From Thermoguttaceae bacterium (GTDB taxonomy: Bacteria; Planctomycetota; Planctomycetia; Pirellulales; Thermoguttaceae): a DNA stretch of 64,000 nt. Positions 52,883-61,380 of this stretch are shown one piece after another. Position 1 is the first letter of the stretch; each line of letters begins with the position of its first letter. The position numbers were made by a program, and so were the translations under genes. The stretch spans positions 115,920-179,919 of the forward strand of contig JAGBDN010000003.1 in the NCBI GenBank assembly GCA_017937485.1, read 5' to 3'. Under the pieces are notes generated by a model, which saw only the letters and a program-made list of their open reading frames with translations, searched no databases and was not told the DNA's origin.

Positions 52883-52926
52883 AAAAAAATAAAATCGGCG
52901 CCCGTTCCCCAAGAAAACGAGCGCCG
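52883..52926 (-). terminator. Terminator of the DUF4832 gene
   Basis: CGGCGC-CGTT arms (52896-52906) pair with AACG-GCGCCG (52916-52926) with a one-base bulge pair; on the minus strand ATTTTATTTTTTT follows. Confidence 0.75.
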
Positions 52927-52967
52927 TTCGAAAAAATTTCGCGCGTCAAAAGCGTTAACGCCTTATT

Positions 52968-54500
52968 TTACTTCGCTTCGAGCGTTATTTTGCCGATTTT
53001 ATACCGGCGCGACGCGTCGGCGTCGCCGAGCGGAAGCTCGTAAACCGGCGTTCCGTCGCGCTTTCCGACGCTAAGATAAACGTCGTACTCGCCCGGTTGC
53101 GTCGTCGGCCCGACGTGCCCGACGCGGAAACGGTTCGTTCGCTCGACTTGCGGCGCTTGGCCCGGTTCCGCCGTCTTCAGCTCTTTCACGTCGAACCCTT
53201 CGTCGACCAAAACCGCGACGACGCCGCCTTTCGCGTCCTTCAACGTCAGCGCGACAAAACCGCCGTCGTAACACGGCGCGACGCCGACGTTTTGCAGCGT
53301 CCAGGAAACGTCGAAAAACTCGTCGATCTTAACCAATTTCGGATAAACGACTTGCGATGGGAAAAGGCGGTATCCCAACCGGCGATTAATGCGGCGAATC
53401 GCGTCTTTCGAACCTTCCCATTCGACTTCCGGGAACCAGTGAATCGACATATACGACGCGCGGTAACGCTCGACCGACTCAATCAGTTTTTCGTCGTCCC
53501 AAGCGCCGCGCTCTTTCGAACCGAGGTAGTGTTCGTGTTCGAGAATCACCGGAAGCGTCGGCCAAAACTTTTGCGCCATTTCGTCGTGAAACCATTGCCG
53601 CGGCGCGGGTTGCACGAGAATGCTGTCGTCGCGGAGCGTTACGCCTTGCGACAGTGCGTAATCGGTTTCCGGGAAGTCGCGCCCCGGCTTTTCGGCGCCC
53701 GCGACGTCGTCGCTAACGCAGAGCAAAACGCCCGGGAAGTATTCGCGGTGCAGGTCGATATGCGTCTTGACGATCTTCAACGTCCGCTCGGCGTCCATTC
53801 GCGAAAAGGACGCGTCGGCCCAAACGCCGAGGTTCGAGTGCCCCTCGCCCCACATGCCGTAAGTGCCGACGTCGATAAACGCGACGTTCGGATTGTTCGC
53901 GTACCGACGCCCGGCCGCGGCGAGGAAGTTGCGCAGTTTTTCAAGATAAATCGGGTCGTCGAACTCCGGGTCGACGCAATGCCCGTCCGGTTGCGGCCCT
54001 TTGCCCCAAGTGTAACGGACGCCCTTCGCTCCGGCGTCGAAGACCCATTTCGGCGTCGCGTACTCGAGCCAGTTTTCCGACGTCGTGAAGCGAAACGCGA
54101 CTTTTTTTCCGCGCTCGATCCAGCGTTGCGCCGGCGCGTCGACCATCGACCAGTTGAAAACGCCCTCCTCCGGTTCGAGGAACGCCCAGGGCAACCGCAA
54201 ATAAACGGTCGAACACCCTTCGAACCAGTCGAGCGCGTCCGACGGTTCGAGACGGCTACCGTAATTCGTCGGCACGTTCGAATAAAAGTGCATCGTCCAC
54301 CCCATCCCGGGGTTGATCAGCGCGCGCCCGTCGTCTTGCAAGTCGACGACGACGCGGTTCGAGTCGGCGACGCTCGCGGCTTGTTCGGCGTTCGCGGCGT
54401 TTTCGACGTTTTCGGCGGCTTGCGACGCGACGTCCAAAGCGGCGCCCCAACCGAAAACCGCCCCCAAAAGCGCGACGGCGGCGAATCCGGCGTTTTTCAT
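52968..54500 (-). CDS. Secreted DUF4832 (glycosidase-like TIM barrel) protein
   Basis: A 510-residue protein with a signal peptide (1-30). Residues about 55-380 read as a TIM barrel like those annotated DUF4874/DUF4832: INPGMGWTMHFYSN, VYLRLPWAFLEPEEGVFNW, GKKVAFRFTTSENW, VAFIDVGTYGMWGEGHSN (a Glu here is a possible catalytic acid), HWFPEVEWEGSKDAI. The last 110 residues are a beta-sandwich (FDVSWTLQNVGVAPCYDGGF). Family members resemble GH42-type beta-galactosidases in fold, but activity is not established. AAGGAGA precedes the ATG. It converges with recQ and is an isolated gene. Confidence 0.87.
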   Translation of the reverse strand: MKNAGFAAVALLGAVFGWGAALDVASQAAENVENAANAEQAASVADSNRVVVDLQDDGRALINPGMGWTMHFYSNVPTNYGSRLEPSDALDWFEGCSTVYLRLPWAFLEPEEGVFNWSMVDAPAQRWIERGKKVAFRFTTSENWLEYATPKWVFDAGAKGVRYTWGKGPQPDGHCVDPEFDDPIYLEKLRNFLAAAGRRYANNPNVAFIDVGTYGMWGEGHSNLGVWADASFSRMDAERTLKIVKTHIDLHREYFPGVLLCVSDDVAGAEKPGRDFPETDYALSQGVTLRDDSILVQPAPRQWFHDEMAQKFWPTLPVILEHEHYLGSKERGAWDDEKLIESVERYRASYMSIHWFPEVEWEGSKDAIRRINRRLGYRLFPSQVVYPKLVKIDEFFDVSWTLQNVGVAPCYDGGFVALTLKDAKGGVVAVLVDEGFDVKELKTAEPGQAPQVERTNRFRVGHVGPTTQPGEYDVYLSVGKRDGTPVYELPLGDADASRRYKIGKITLEAK

Positions 54501-54621
54501 CTTTTCTCTCCTTTTCCCAATCGACGTATTTTACCAAAAGCGCCGAACGACTCGCCGCTTACTTCGCCCCATTATCGCCGAAAACGCGCCGAAAGTCAAG
54601 GAATTTCGCGCCCCAAGAAAT

Positions 54622-54661
54622 AAAAACGCCGACGCCGAGACCGTTGCGTCCCGACGTCGGC
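54622..54661 (-). terminator. Terminator of the exchanger gene
   Basis: GCCGACG (54628-54634) pairs with CGTCGGC (54655-54661); on the minus strand GTTTTTA follows. Confidence 0.55.
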
Positions 54662-54686
54662 TTTCGTTCGATTTCTTCCGCTCGCG

Positions 54687-55724
54687 TCAACCGGCGAATT
54701 GCGTTAAGTAAACCGAGTACGCAATTTGAGCGGCGACGAAAACCGCGCCTTCCCAGCGTTGAATCTTATGTCCGGTGAAACAGAACCAGCCGCAGAGAAG
54801 CGCCGCGCCGAGCATTATCGGCAGGTCGACGTAAAGCGACTGCGCCGAAATCCCGATTCCGCCCGACACGAGCAAAACCGTCCCGCCGAGAATCAGCAAA
54901 ATGTTGCAGACGTTGCTCCCGACGACGTTGCCGAGCGCGACGTCCGTTTCGCCGCGAAGGGTCGCGATCGCCGAAACGGTCAACTCCGGAAGAGACGTGC
55001 CGAGCGCGACCAGCGTCAAGCCGATAACCAACTCGCTCACGCCGACCGCTCGAGCGATCGTTACCGCGCCGCCGACGAAGAATTTCGCCCCGACGACAAG
55101 GAGCGCCAAGCCGAACGCGACCGCTCCGAGCGCGAAAATCCAATCGAGCGCCGCCGAACGCGTTTGCGCCGCCGTCGGCTCGACGGAAGTCGCGGTTTCT
55201 TGGGACGTTTCGCCGTTCGCCGCCGCTTCGTCGCGCTTCGCTTGACGCACCGTCCAAACTTCGTAAAAAACGAACCCGGCCAACAAAAGCGCGCCCGACC
55301 AACGCGGCAGGCAATGCGCGCCGTCCGGTCGAACGCAAAACGCCGCCAACGTAAACGCAAGCAAGCAAACGGCGATCATAATCGGGTTTTCGCGCCGCAC
55401 CATTTGACGCGACGCCGACAGCGGTCGAATCAACGCGCAGACGCCGAGAATCAAAAAGACGTTGCAAATGTTGCTCCCGACGACGTTGCCAAGCGCGACG
55501 TCCGCGACGCCCGGATTCTCCGGAGTCGCCTGCAACGCCGCCGAGAAAGAAACCGCCATCTCCGGCGCGCTCGTGCAGCACGCGACGATCGTCAGCCCGA
55601 CGACGAGGGGCGAAATTCGCATCTTCTCGGCGATCTTCTTCGCGCCGCGCACCAGAGCCTCGCCCCCGGCGACCAACGCCGCCGCGCCGAGAACCACGTG
55701 AAATATCGACGTCAAAATCTCCAT
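54687..55724 (-). CDS. Calcium/sodium antiporter (CaCA family, YrbG-like)
   Basis: A 345-residue inner-membrane exchanger with two inverted halves. Each half has an alpha repeat: SPLVVGLTIVACCTSAPEMA and SELVIGLTLVALGTSLPELT, each followed by a matching VALGNVVGSNxCNxxLILG. The conserved Glu residues for ion binding (APE and LPE) are present. The loop joining the halves is about 40 residues and polar (AKRDEAAANGETSQETATS). Ten or more membrane helices. AAAGGAA precedes the ATG. It exports Ca2+ in exchange for Na+ or H+. It is not obviously linked to its neighbours. Confidence 0.95.
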   Translation of the reverse strand: MEILTSIFHVVLGAAALVAGGEALVRGAKKIAEKMRISPLVVGLTIVACCTSAPEMAVSFSAALQATPENPGVADVALGNVVGSNICNVFLILGVCALIRPLSASRQMVRRENPIMIAVCLLAFTLAAFCVRPDGAHCLPRWSGALLLAGFVFYEVWTVRQAKRDEAAANGETSQETATSVEPTAAQTRSAALDWIFALGAVAFGLALLVVGAKFFVGGAVTIARAVGVSELVIGLTLVALGTSLPELTVSAIATLRGETDVALGNVVGSNVCNILLILGGTVLLVSGGIGISAQSLYVDLPIMLGAALLCGWFCFTGHKIQRWEGAVFVAAQIAYSVYLTQFAG

Positions 55725-55861
55725 CGCTTTCGTTCCTTTCGCAACGTTTAACGCTAATTTTCGATGTTTGCCTCCGACGCCGTCGTTGAAATTGGTTCGA
55801 CGTTATCGACATTAATAACGTCTCGACGCGCGCTCGCCTCTCGTCGCCGCCGTTCGCTTCG

Positions 55862-57517
55862 TCAATTCACTTCCGAAACAAAAATTGAGTGAACCGCCGG
55901 AACGCTCGGGTCGAAGTCGGCGCAATCGCTTCGGTTGTGCGCTCCGCGCGTTTCCCGACGCTCTTTCGCTCCGGCGACGATCATTCGAGCGACGGTCAGC
56001 ATATTTTGCGTTTCCCAAGCGGAAATTTCCGAAAATTGCTTCGAGAACAGAATTTTCGACCAATCGCCCAACTTGCGTTCCGCCTCGGCCAATCCGTCTT
56101 CGTCGCGCACGACGCCGGCGAGCCGCCACATTACGCTTTTCAGGGAGTTGCGCACGTCGTCGACGTCGATCGTCGCGTTCGAACCGGACGGCGTCGGCGG
56201 ATTTTCGAGCGGAAGCGCCCGATACTCGTCCGTCGTTTGGAGCGCGATTTCCCCGGCCAAGCGCCCGGTCGTCTCGCCGTAAGCGAGCGCTTCGAGCAAG
56301 CTGTTCGACGCCAAACGGTTCGCGCCGTGCAGCCCGACGCTCGCGACTTCCCCGGCGGCCCAAAGGCCCTTCAACGTCGTTCGCCCGTTGCGGTCGGTCA
56401 AGACGCCGCCCATCGCGTAGTGGGCGCCCGGTCGCACCGGAATACGGTCTTTAGTAATGTCGACGCCGAACTCGGCGCAAATCGCCGCGATCCCCGGGAA
56501 GCGTCCGCGAATCCAGTCGGCGTCCTTGCGGGTAATGTCGAGAAAAACGTTCGTCGAGTTCGTCTTCGCCATTTGACGGACGATCGAGCGGCTGACGACG
56601 TCGCGCGGCGCGAGTTCGCCCCGTTCGTCGTAATCGGTCATAAAGCGATAGCCGTTCTTGTCGACGAGCCAAGCGCCTTCGCCGCGCATCGCTTCGGTGA
56701 TGAGACTGCGGCTTCCTCCGGCGATGTAAAGAACGGTCGGGTGAAACTGAACGAACTCAAGGTCGCGACAAGCCGCTCCGGCGCGAAACGCCATCGCGAC
56801 GCCGTCGCCGCACGCGATCGCGGGATTCGTTGTTTCGCGGTAAACTTGCCCCAGTCCGCCGGTCGCCAAAATTGTTTGTTTCGCCCAAATTAACTCGGTT
56901 TCGCGTTCTTTTTCCCAATAGACGACGGCGCCGCGACAGAACCCGTCGTAAGTAAGCAAATCGAGCGCGAACGTGTTTTCCCAAACGCGAATGTTCGGGC
57001 GGCGTTTCACCTCTTCGACGGCGGCGCGAATGACCTCGGCGCCGGTCGAGTCGCCGTTGGCGTGCAGGACGCGGAAGTGATCGTGCCCGCCCTCGCGACC
57101 GAGCAAAACTTCGCCGTTTTCGTCGCGGTCGAATCGAGCGCCGTATTCCATCAGCTTGCGAACGCCCGCCGGGCCGCTTCGGACGACGAACTCGACCGTT
57201 TCGCGGTCGCAAAGTTCGCCCCCGGCGATCAACGTGTCCTTAACGTGATTTTCGAACTTGTCGTCCGGAACGTTCCAAACCGTCGCGATCCCGCCCTGCG
57301 CCTTGACGCTGTTCGAGTTCGTCAGTCCGGCCTTGCAAACGACCAGCACCGTCAACGACGGATCGACCGAAAGCGCCGCGGTCAACCCCGCCAACCCGCC
57401 GCCGATCACCAAGACGTCGGCGAAAAAGTGCGGATGAAGTTTCGCGTGGAAAGGCGCCAAGTAGCGCGGCGTCTTCGGAAGTCGAATTTCTCGCGACCCG
57501 GGTTGCGCGGTCGTCAT
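55862..57517 (-). CDS. nadB: L-aspartate oxidase
   Basis: A 551-residue flavoprotein oxidising aspartate to iminoaspartate, the first step of de novo NAD synthesis; O2 or fumarate reoxidise the FAD. The dinucleotide motif is VLVIGGGLAGLTAAL (about 35-49), with a further KAGLTNSNSVKAQGGIA, HANGDSTGAEV, EFVQFHPT, DERGELAPRDVVSRSI and GAHYAMGGVLTDRNGRT and WAAGEVASVGLHGANRLASNS, all typical of this family rather than of succinate dehydrogenase. The C-terminal helical domain is complete. AAGGAAC precedes the ATG. nadA and nadC are not nearby. It follows the split-Soret-like gene but a terminator separates them. Confidence 0.94.
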   Translation of the reverse strand: MTTAQPGSREIRLPKTPRYLAPFHAKLHPHFFADVLVIGGGLAGLTAALSVDPSLTVLVVCKAGLTNSNSVKAQGGIATVWNVPDDKFENHVKDTLIAGGELCDRETVEFVVRSGPAGVRKLMEYGARFDRDENGEVLLGREGGHDHFRVLHANGDSTGAEVIRAAVEEVKRRPNIRVWENTFALDLLTYDGFCRGAVVYWEKERETELIWAKQTILATGGLGQVYRETTNPAIACGDGVAMAFRAGAACRDLEFVQFHPTVLYIAGGSRSLITEAMRGEGAWLVDKNGYRFMTDYDERGELAPRDVVSRSIVRQMAKTNSTNVFLDITRKDADWIRGRFPGIAAICAEFGVDITKDRIPVRPGAHYAMGGVLTDRNGRTTLKGLWAAGEVASVGLHGANRLASNSLLEALAYGETTGRLAGEIALQTTDEYRALPLENPPTPSGSNATIDVDDVRNSLKSVMWRLAGVVRDEDGLAEAERKLGDWSKILFSKQFSEISAWETQNMLTVARMIVAGAKERRETRGAHNRSDCADFDPSVPAVHSIFVSEVN

Positions 57518-57549
57518 CGTTCCTTAACTCCTTGAACTTAAAATAATGA

Positions 57550-57583
57550 AAAAAATCGAGCGTCGAAATCGTTTCGACGCTCG
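57550..57583 (-). terminator. Terminator of the split-Soret-like gene
   Basis: CGAGCGTCGAAA (57557-57568) pairs perfectly with TTTCGACGCTCG (57572-57583) around a 3-base loop; on the minus strand ATTTTTTT follows. Confidence 0.9.
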
Positions 57584-57614
57584 TTTTGCGCGACGTTAAC
57601 TCGTCGGTTTCCGT

Positions 57615-58430
57615 TTATTTTTTCTCGCTGTGGTCGACCGCTTGATCGTGGCACTCGTTGCAACTCATCTTGGCGATGACGTCGGAGTTCTTTTTGCCTT
57701 TGCCGTGGCAAGAGTAACACGTCGCGGACGGTTCCTGCCGTTTGAACGTAACGATCGGCGCGGCGTCCGCGGCGATTCCGGGCGCCGCGTTCAGGTTCAG
57801 CAGCTCCGCCGTCTTACGAGCGACGTCCGCCGACATGCGCGTGCAACGCTCCGTGCGTTCCGGCGAGTCGGTGCGTTTTTGCGCGAGCGACGACCACTTG
57901 CCGCTCGAAACGTGGCAAAGAAGCGAACCGGAAATCGTCTGCGGCATCGGGCCGAAATCGTCGTTCGCCGGTTTGTAAATCGGGAACATCGTTTGCTCGT
58001 AGTAGTTCGCGATCTCGTCGCAAAGGGCCTTGCGCTTATCCGAGTTCGGAACGAAGAGCGAAATCGCCGCCATCGCGCCGTTGAGCGAACCGCAGAGCGT
58101 CCCCCAATCGTTCGCGCCGCCGGTGCCGTATTTCATCATATAATAAGGGAAATGCAGAATCGGCGCCGCCGCGATCGGGTCGGTTTTCTCCAAAACGAGC
58201 CCGACGTTGTACACGATTCCGTAAAACGTCGTATACATGCAACGCCCGACTTTGTAATTTTCGTAAGCCGTGTCGGCGACCTTTTGCGGATCGACGACGG
58301 CGTATTTCCAAAATTCGCCCGAAGCCGCTTTTTCGGCGGCGAACGCGTTCAACGAACCTCCGGCGAAGAACGTTCCGGCGGCCAATCCGGCAAAACGCAT
58401 CGCGTCCCGACGATTCATTCCGTTTGACAT
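57615..58430 (-). CDS. Split-Soret-type dihaem cytochrome c, Tat-exported
   Basis: A 271-residue protein with a twin-arginine signal, RRDAMRFAG near residues 7-15. The middle (about 60-130) matches the split-Soret cytochrome family: YKVGRCMYTTFYGIV, FPYYMMKYGTGGANDWGTLCGSLNGAM. Two haem c motifs, CYSCH (near 237) and CNECH (near 256), lie at the C-terminus close together, as in that family, where two haems stack in a dimer. The physiological partner of such cytochromes is not known; they come mainly from anaerobes such as Desulfovibrio. GGAGGAG precedes the ATG. It is transcribed divergently from the LysR gene. Confidence 0.85.
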   Translation of the reverse strand: MSNGMNRRDAMRFAGLAAGTFFAGGSLNAFAAEKAASGEFWKYAVVDPQKVADTAYENYKVGRCMYTTFYGIVYNVGLVLEKTDPIAAAPILHFPYYMMKYGTGGANDWGTLCGSLNGAMAAISLFVPNSDKRKALCDEIANYYEQTMFPIYKPANDDFGPMPQTISGSLLCHVSSGKWSSLAQKRTDSPERTERCTRMSADVARKTAELLNLNAAPGIAADAAPIVTFKRQEPSATCYSCHGKGKKNSDVIAKMSCNECHDQAVDHSEKK

Positions 58431-58865
58431 ATGCTCCTCCGTCTCTCGGCTTTCGCGCCGCTTCTTTCAACGCGTCGAATCTCTCGCGGTCGAGGCGAAC
58501 GATTCGAAAAACGCGCGAAAAGCCTTTCGTTTCGTCTTAAAAAATTTCTTGTCCTAATTAAAGTATAGCGCTTCTTGCGCGAGAAAAAAGGGGTCGCAAG
58601 GCGCGAAATTCCTTTTTTCCCCGTTTCTTTTTGAAAACGTTCGCCGTTTTTTTTCTATTATATTAAAGGCGACCGTTTTCGTCGAAAAATCGACGCGCCG
58701 CCCCCAAACGCTCTTGAAAAAACGCCGAAATATGATAAGATTAGACTAATATAACGTTCGGCGGAATTATATTTGTTAATTCGTCCCAACGCGAACGAAC
58801 GCCCTTTCGACGGCGAACGTCGCGGGTCGTCCGCCGACGAAGCGAAGCGTCAAGGAACGCGCCCT
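58431..58865. other. 435-bp divergent region between the cytochrome and LysR genes
   Basis: AT-richer than the surroundings. It includes TTGAAA (58631-58636) with TATTAT (58656-58661, 19-base spacer) and a palindrome at 58740-58750. No frame was called. Confidence 0.5.
58740..58750. promoter_or_regulatory. Palindrome, candidate LysR operator
   Basis: ATTAG-A-CTAAT is an 11-base perfect palindrome 115 bases before the LysR ATG, where an autoregulatory LysR-type site would be expected. The family's T-N11-A core is not exactly met. Confidence 0.35.
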
Positions 58866-59831
58866 ATGAATATCGAAACTTTTAGAATTTTCTGCGACGT
58901 CGTCCACTATCAAAGTTTCTCGCGCGGCGCCGAAGCGAACAATATCAGCCAATCCGCGGCGACGCAATCGATTCACCGCCTCGAAAAACAGATCGGCGCG
59001 CAGCTCGTCGACCGCACGAAACGCCCGTTCGTCTTGACGCAAGAAGGCCAAATCTGCTACGAGGGTTTTCGCGAAATTCTCGAAACTTACGACTCCGTCG
59101 CCACTCGCGTTCAATCGCTTTACCAACAGGGCGGCGGCACGATTCACGTCGCGGCGATTTACTCGGTCGGCTTGCACGATATGAGCAAGTGTATGCGCGA
59201 GTTTATGAAAGAGTGTCCGAAAACGAAAATTCGGCTCGAATTTCTTCACCCGTCGAAAGTTTACCAAGCCGTTCTCAACTCCGAGGCCGATTTGGGAATC
59301 GTTTCCTACCCGACGACGTCGCCGGAGTTAAACGTCATTCCGCTCCGTTCGGAGGAGATGGTCGTCGTCGCGCCGCCGAATCACCCGTTGGCGAAGGAAA
59401 AAACGCTGACGCTCGAACAGCTGCAAAACGTCGAATACGTCGCTTTCGACCGCGACCTCTTCATCCGCAAGGAAACCGACCGCTATATGCGCCAACGCGG
59501 CGTCCACGTCGAAGTCGCGATGGAGTTCGACAACATCGAAACGATCAAACAAGCGATCGAAGTCGGCGTCGGCGTCAGCATTCTCCCCGCGCCGACGGTC
59601 GTTTCGGACGTCGAAAGCGGCAAAATGGTCGCCATTCCCCTTGTTTCGCCCAAATTAACGCGACCGATCGGCGTCATTTACAAACACCGCAAAGTTTTTT
59701 CGGCGCAAACGACCCGTTTCATCGAGATGCTCGGCGGCGCGCTAGTCAACTCCGACGCGTCGTTCGCACCGCAGACCGCCGCCGCGCCGACGCCGGAATC
59801 GCCCGGCAAAACGCCCGAAAACGCCGACTAA
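58866..59831 (+). CDS. LysR-family transcriptional regulator
   Basis: A 321-residue regulator. The winged helix-turn-helix is at 4-62 (SFSRGAEANNISQSAATQSIHRLEKQI), then the substrate-binding fold (about 93-300) with IHVAAIYSVG, LGIVSYPTTSPELNVIPL, MVVVAPPNHPLA and IKQAIEVGVGVSILP. Overall it resembles the CysB/CbbR-type group, but the ligand is unknown. The C-terminal 25 residues are Ala/Pro-rich. AAGGAA lies 9 bases before the ATG at 58866; an upstream in-frame TTG would add an unlike extension. The divergent split-Soret gene is its likeliest target. Confidence 0.92.
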   Translation: MNIETFRIFCDVVHYQSFSRGAEANNISQSAATQSIHRLEKQIGAQLVDRTKRPFVLTQEGQICYEGFREILETYDSVATRVQSLYQQGGGTIHVAAIYSVGLHDMSKCMREFMKECPKTKIRLEFLHPSKVYQAVLNSEADLGIVSYPTTSPELNVIPLRSEEMVVVAPPNHPLAKEKTLTLEQLQNVEYVAFDRDLFIRKETDRYMRQRGVHVEVAMEFDNIETIKQAIEVGVGVSILPAPTVVSDVESGKMVAIPLVSPKLTRPIGVIYKHRKVFSAQTTRFIEMLGGALVNSDASFAPQTAAAPTPESPGKTPENAD

Positions 59832-59860
59832 CCGTCGCAAATCGAGCGTTATTCGTTTTA

Positions 59861-59885
59861 CTTATAAAGCCGCGAACATTATAAG
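59861..59885. promoter_or_regulatory. Inverted repeat upstream of dapB
   Basis: CTTATAA-N11-TTATAAG, perfect arms, 87 bases before the dapB ATG. It may be an operator or a short hairpin after the LysR gene; no T-run follows. Confidence 0.35.
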
Positions 59886-59971
59886 CGTTTCGTCCGCGGT
59901 TGAGTCAAAACGGCAAAACAGAAAAAATAACTAAAACGCAAGCAACGCGCAAAAAGCAAAGGATAAGCAAA

Positions 59972-60766
59972 ATGACCAAAATAGCGTTTTTTGGAGCCGC
60001 CGGCAAAATGGGCAAACGCCTCGTCGCGCTCGGCGCCGCCGACCCGGAACTGCAAATCGTCGCCGCGCTCGAAGCGCCGACCTGCCCCGAACTCGGACGC
60101 GACGCCGGAGAAGTCGCCGGAATCGCTAAAATCGGCGTCCCGATTACCGCCGAACTCCCGGCCGACGTTACGCCGGACGTTATCGTCGATTTCTCGTCGC
60201 CGCGCGCCCTCGACGCTCTCCTCGCCCTTTGCCTCGACCGCAAAATCGCGCTCGTTTACGCGACGACCGGCGCCGACGCGGAGCAACTCCAACGTTTGGA
60301 AGACGCGTCGAAAACGATTCCGGTTCTTCGCTCGCCGAGTATGAGCCCGTCCGTTAATTTGGCGATGAAACTGACGCAAATCGCCGCGAAAGCGCTGAAA
60401 GATCAAGACGCCGACGTCGAAATTCTCGAACGCCACCACCGTTACAAGGTCGACGCGCCGAGCGGCACCGCGCTGAAATTCGGCTCCCTCGTCGCCGCCG
60501 AAATGGGAATCGACTCTTTCCGCGACGGTCGCGGCGGCAAAACCGGCGCCCGTCCGCACAACGAAATCGCCTATCACGCGATCCGCGTCGGCGACAACCC
60601 GGGCGAACACACGATCGTCTTCGGTATGCTCGGCGAAACGCTCGAAGTTACCGTTCGCGCCTCGAATCGCGACGCTTACGCGACCGGAGCCCTCGCCGCC
60701 GCCAAGTTCCTCGCGGCGCAACCGGCGGGTCGACTTTACGATATGAACGACGTTCTGCAACTGTAA
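59972..60766 (+). CDS. dapB: 4-hydroxy-tetrahydrodipicolinate reductase
   Basis: A 264-residue NAD(P)H-dependent enzyme of lysine and diaminopimelate synthesis. The cofactor motif is FFGAAGKMGKRL (5-16). Substrate residues lie in LERHHRYKVDAPSGTA near 151-166, with the paired histidines and the lysine, and in GGKTGARPHNEIAYHAIRVGD. The C-terminal HTIVFGMLGETLEV and ASNRDAYATGALAAAKFL complete the family pattern. AAGGA lies 8 bases before the ATG at 59972; the upstream frame start at 59900 (TTG) adds a basic, unlike segment. It is a single-gene unit. Confidence 0.96.
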   Translation: MTKIAFFGAAGKMGKRLVALGAADPELQIVAALEAPTCPELGRDAGEVAGIAKIGVPITAELPADVTPDVIVDFSSPRALDALLALCLDRKIALVYATTGADAEQLQRLEDASKTIPVLRSPSMSPSVNLAMKLTQIAAKALKDQDADVEILERHHRYKVDAPSGTALKFGSLVAAEMGIDSFRDGRGGKTGARPHNEIAYHAIRVGDNPGEHTIVFGMLGETLEVTVRASNRDAYATGALAAAKFLAAQPAGRLYDMNDVLQL

Positions 60767-61161
60767 TCAAACCTTGCTCGTTTTTCGAAAACGCCTTGCG
60801 ACGCGGCGGTCGGCGGTTAAATTACGCGTTCCGGATAAACCGCGTCGAGTTGCTAAAATTTCAAAATAGAGAAACTGCGCAAGCCTCGGCGTTTTTTCCG
60901 CTTAAAAACGTCAAATTTTTGATTGAGACCGAAAAATTATCGCCGTCGTTCCCTCGGCGGCCCTTGCCAAGTCGTCAAATTTTGGTAAAATGTCTCGTTG
61001 ATTGACGGTCGAGCGTTCGGGCCGCGTTTTTTACGCTTTTCCGCGCTCGACGTCGCCTTTAACCCTAACGCGTGTTTTCGATTCGCAAGGGGCGGCCGCG
61101 CGCCTTTCGCGCCGTCGCTTGGAGCCCTCGCGGCGAAAAACGTTTGAAAAGAGAAGCTACG
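60767..61161. other. 395-bp gap between dapB and rpmE
   Basis: Contains the rpmE promoter at 60964-60991. The part before it (60770-60960) is of mixed composition and shows no gene-like frame. Confidence 0.55.
60964..60991 (+). promoter_or_regulatory. Promoter of rpmE
   Basis: TTGCCA (60964-60969) and TAAAAT (60986-60991) are 16 bases apart. The leader would be about 165 bases, long enough for regulatory structure. Confidence 0.65.
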
Positions 61162-61380
61162 ATGAAAGAAAAAATCCATCCGAAGTACGTGGAAACGAAA
61201 GTTACCTGCGGTTGCGGCAACACCTTCATGACCCGCAGCACGAAGCCGGAACTCAAAGTCGACATTTGCAACGCGTGCCACCCGTTCTACACCGGTCGCC
61301 TCAAGTTCGTCGACTCCGCGGGCCGCATTGAAAAATTCCGCAACAAGTTCGCCGGCAACTACGGCAAGAAAAAGGCCTAA
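61162..61380 (+). CDS. rpmE: 50S ribosomal protein bL31
   Basis: A 72-residue ribosomal protein of the zinc-containing (C+) type: [19 protein letters not shown] with cysteines at 16 and 18, and [13 protein letters not shown] with cysteines at 37 and 40. The ATG at 61162 fits the family start; GAGAAG lies 8 bases upstream. rpmE-prfA-prmC is a common order in bacteria, here with a 322-base structured gap before prfA. Zinc-independent paralogues were not seen in the window. Confidence 0.96.
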   Translation: MKEKIHPKYVETKVTCGCGNTFMTRSTKPELKVDICNACHPFYTGRLKFVDSAGRIEKFRNKFAGNYGKKKA

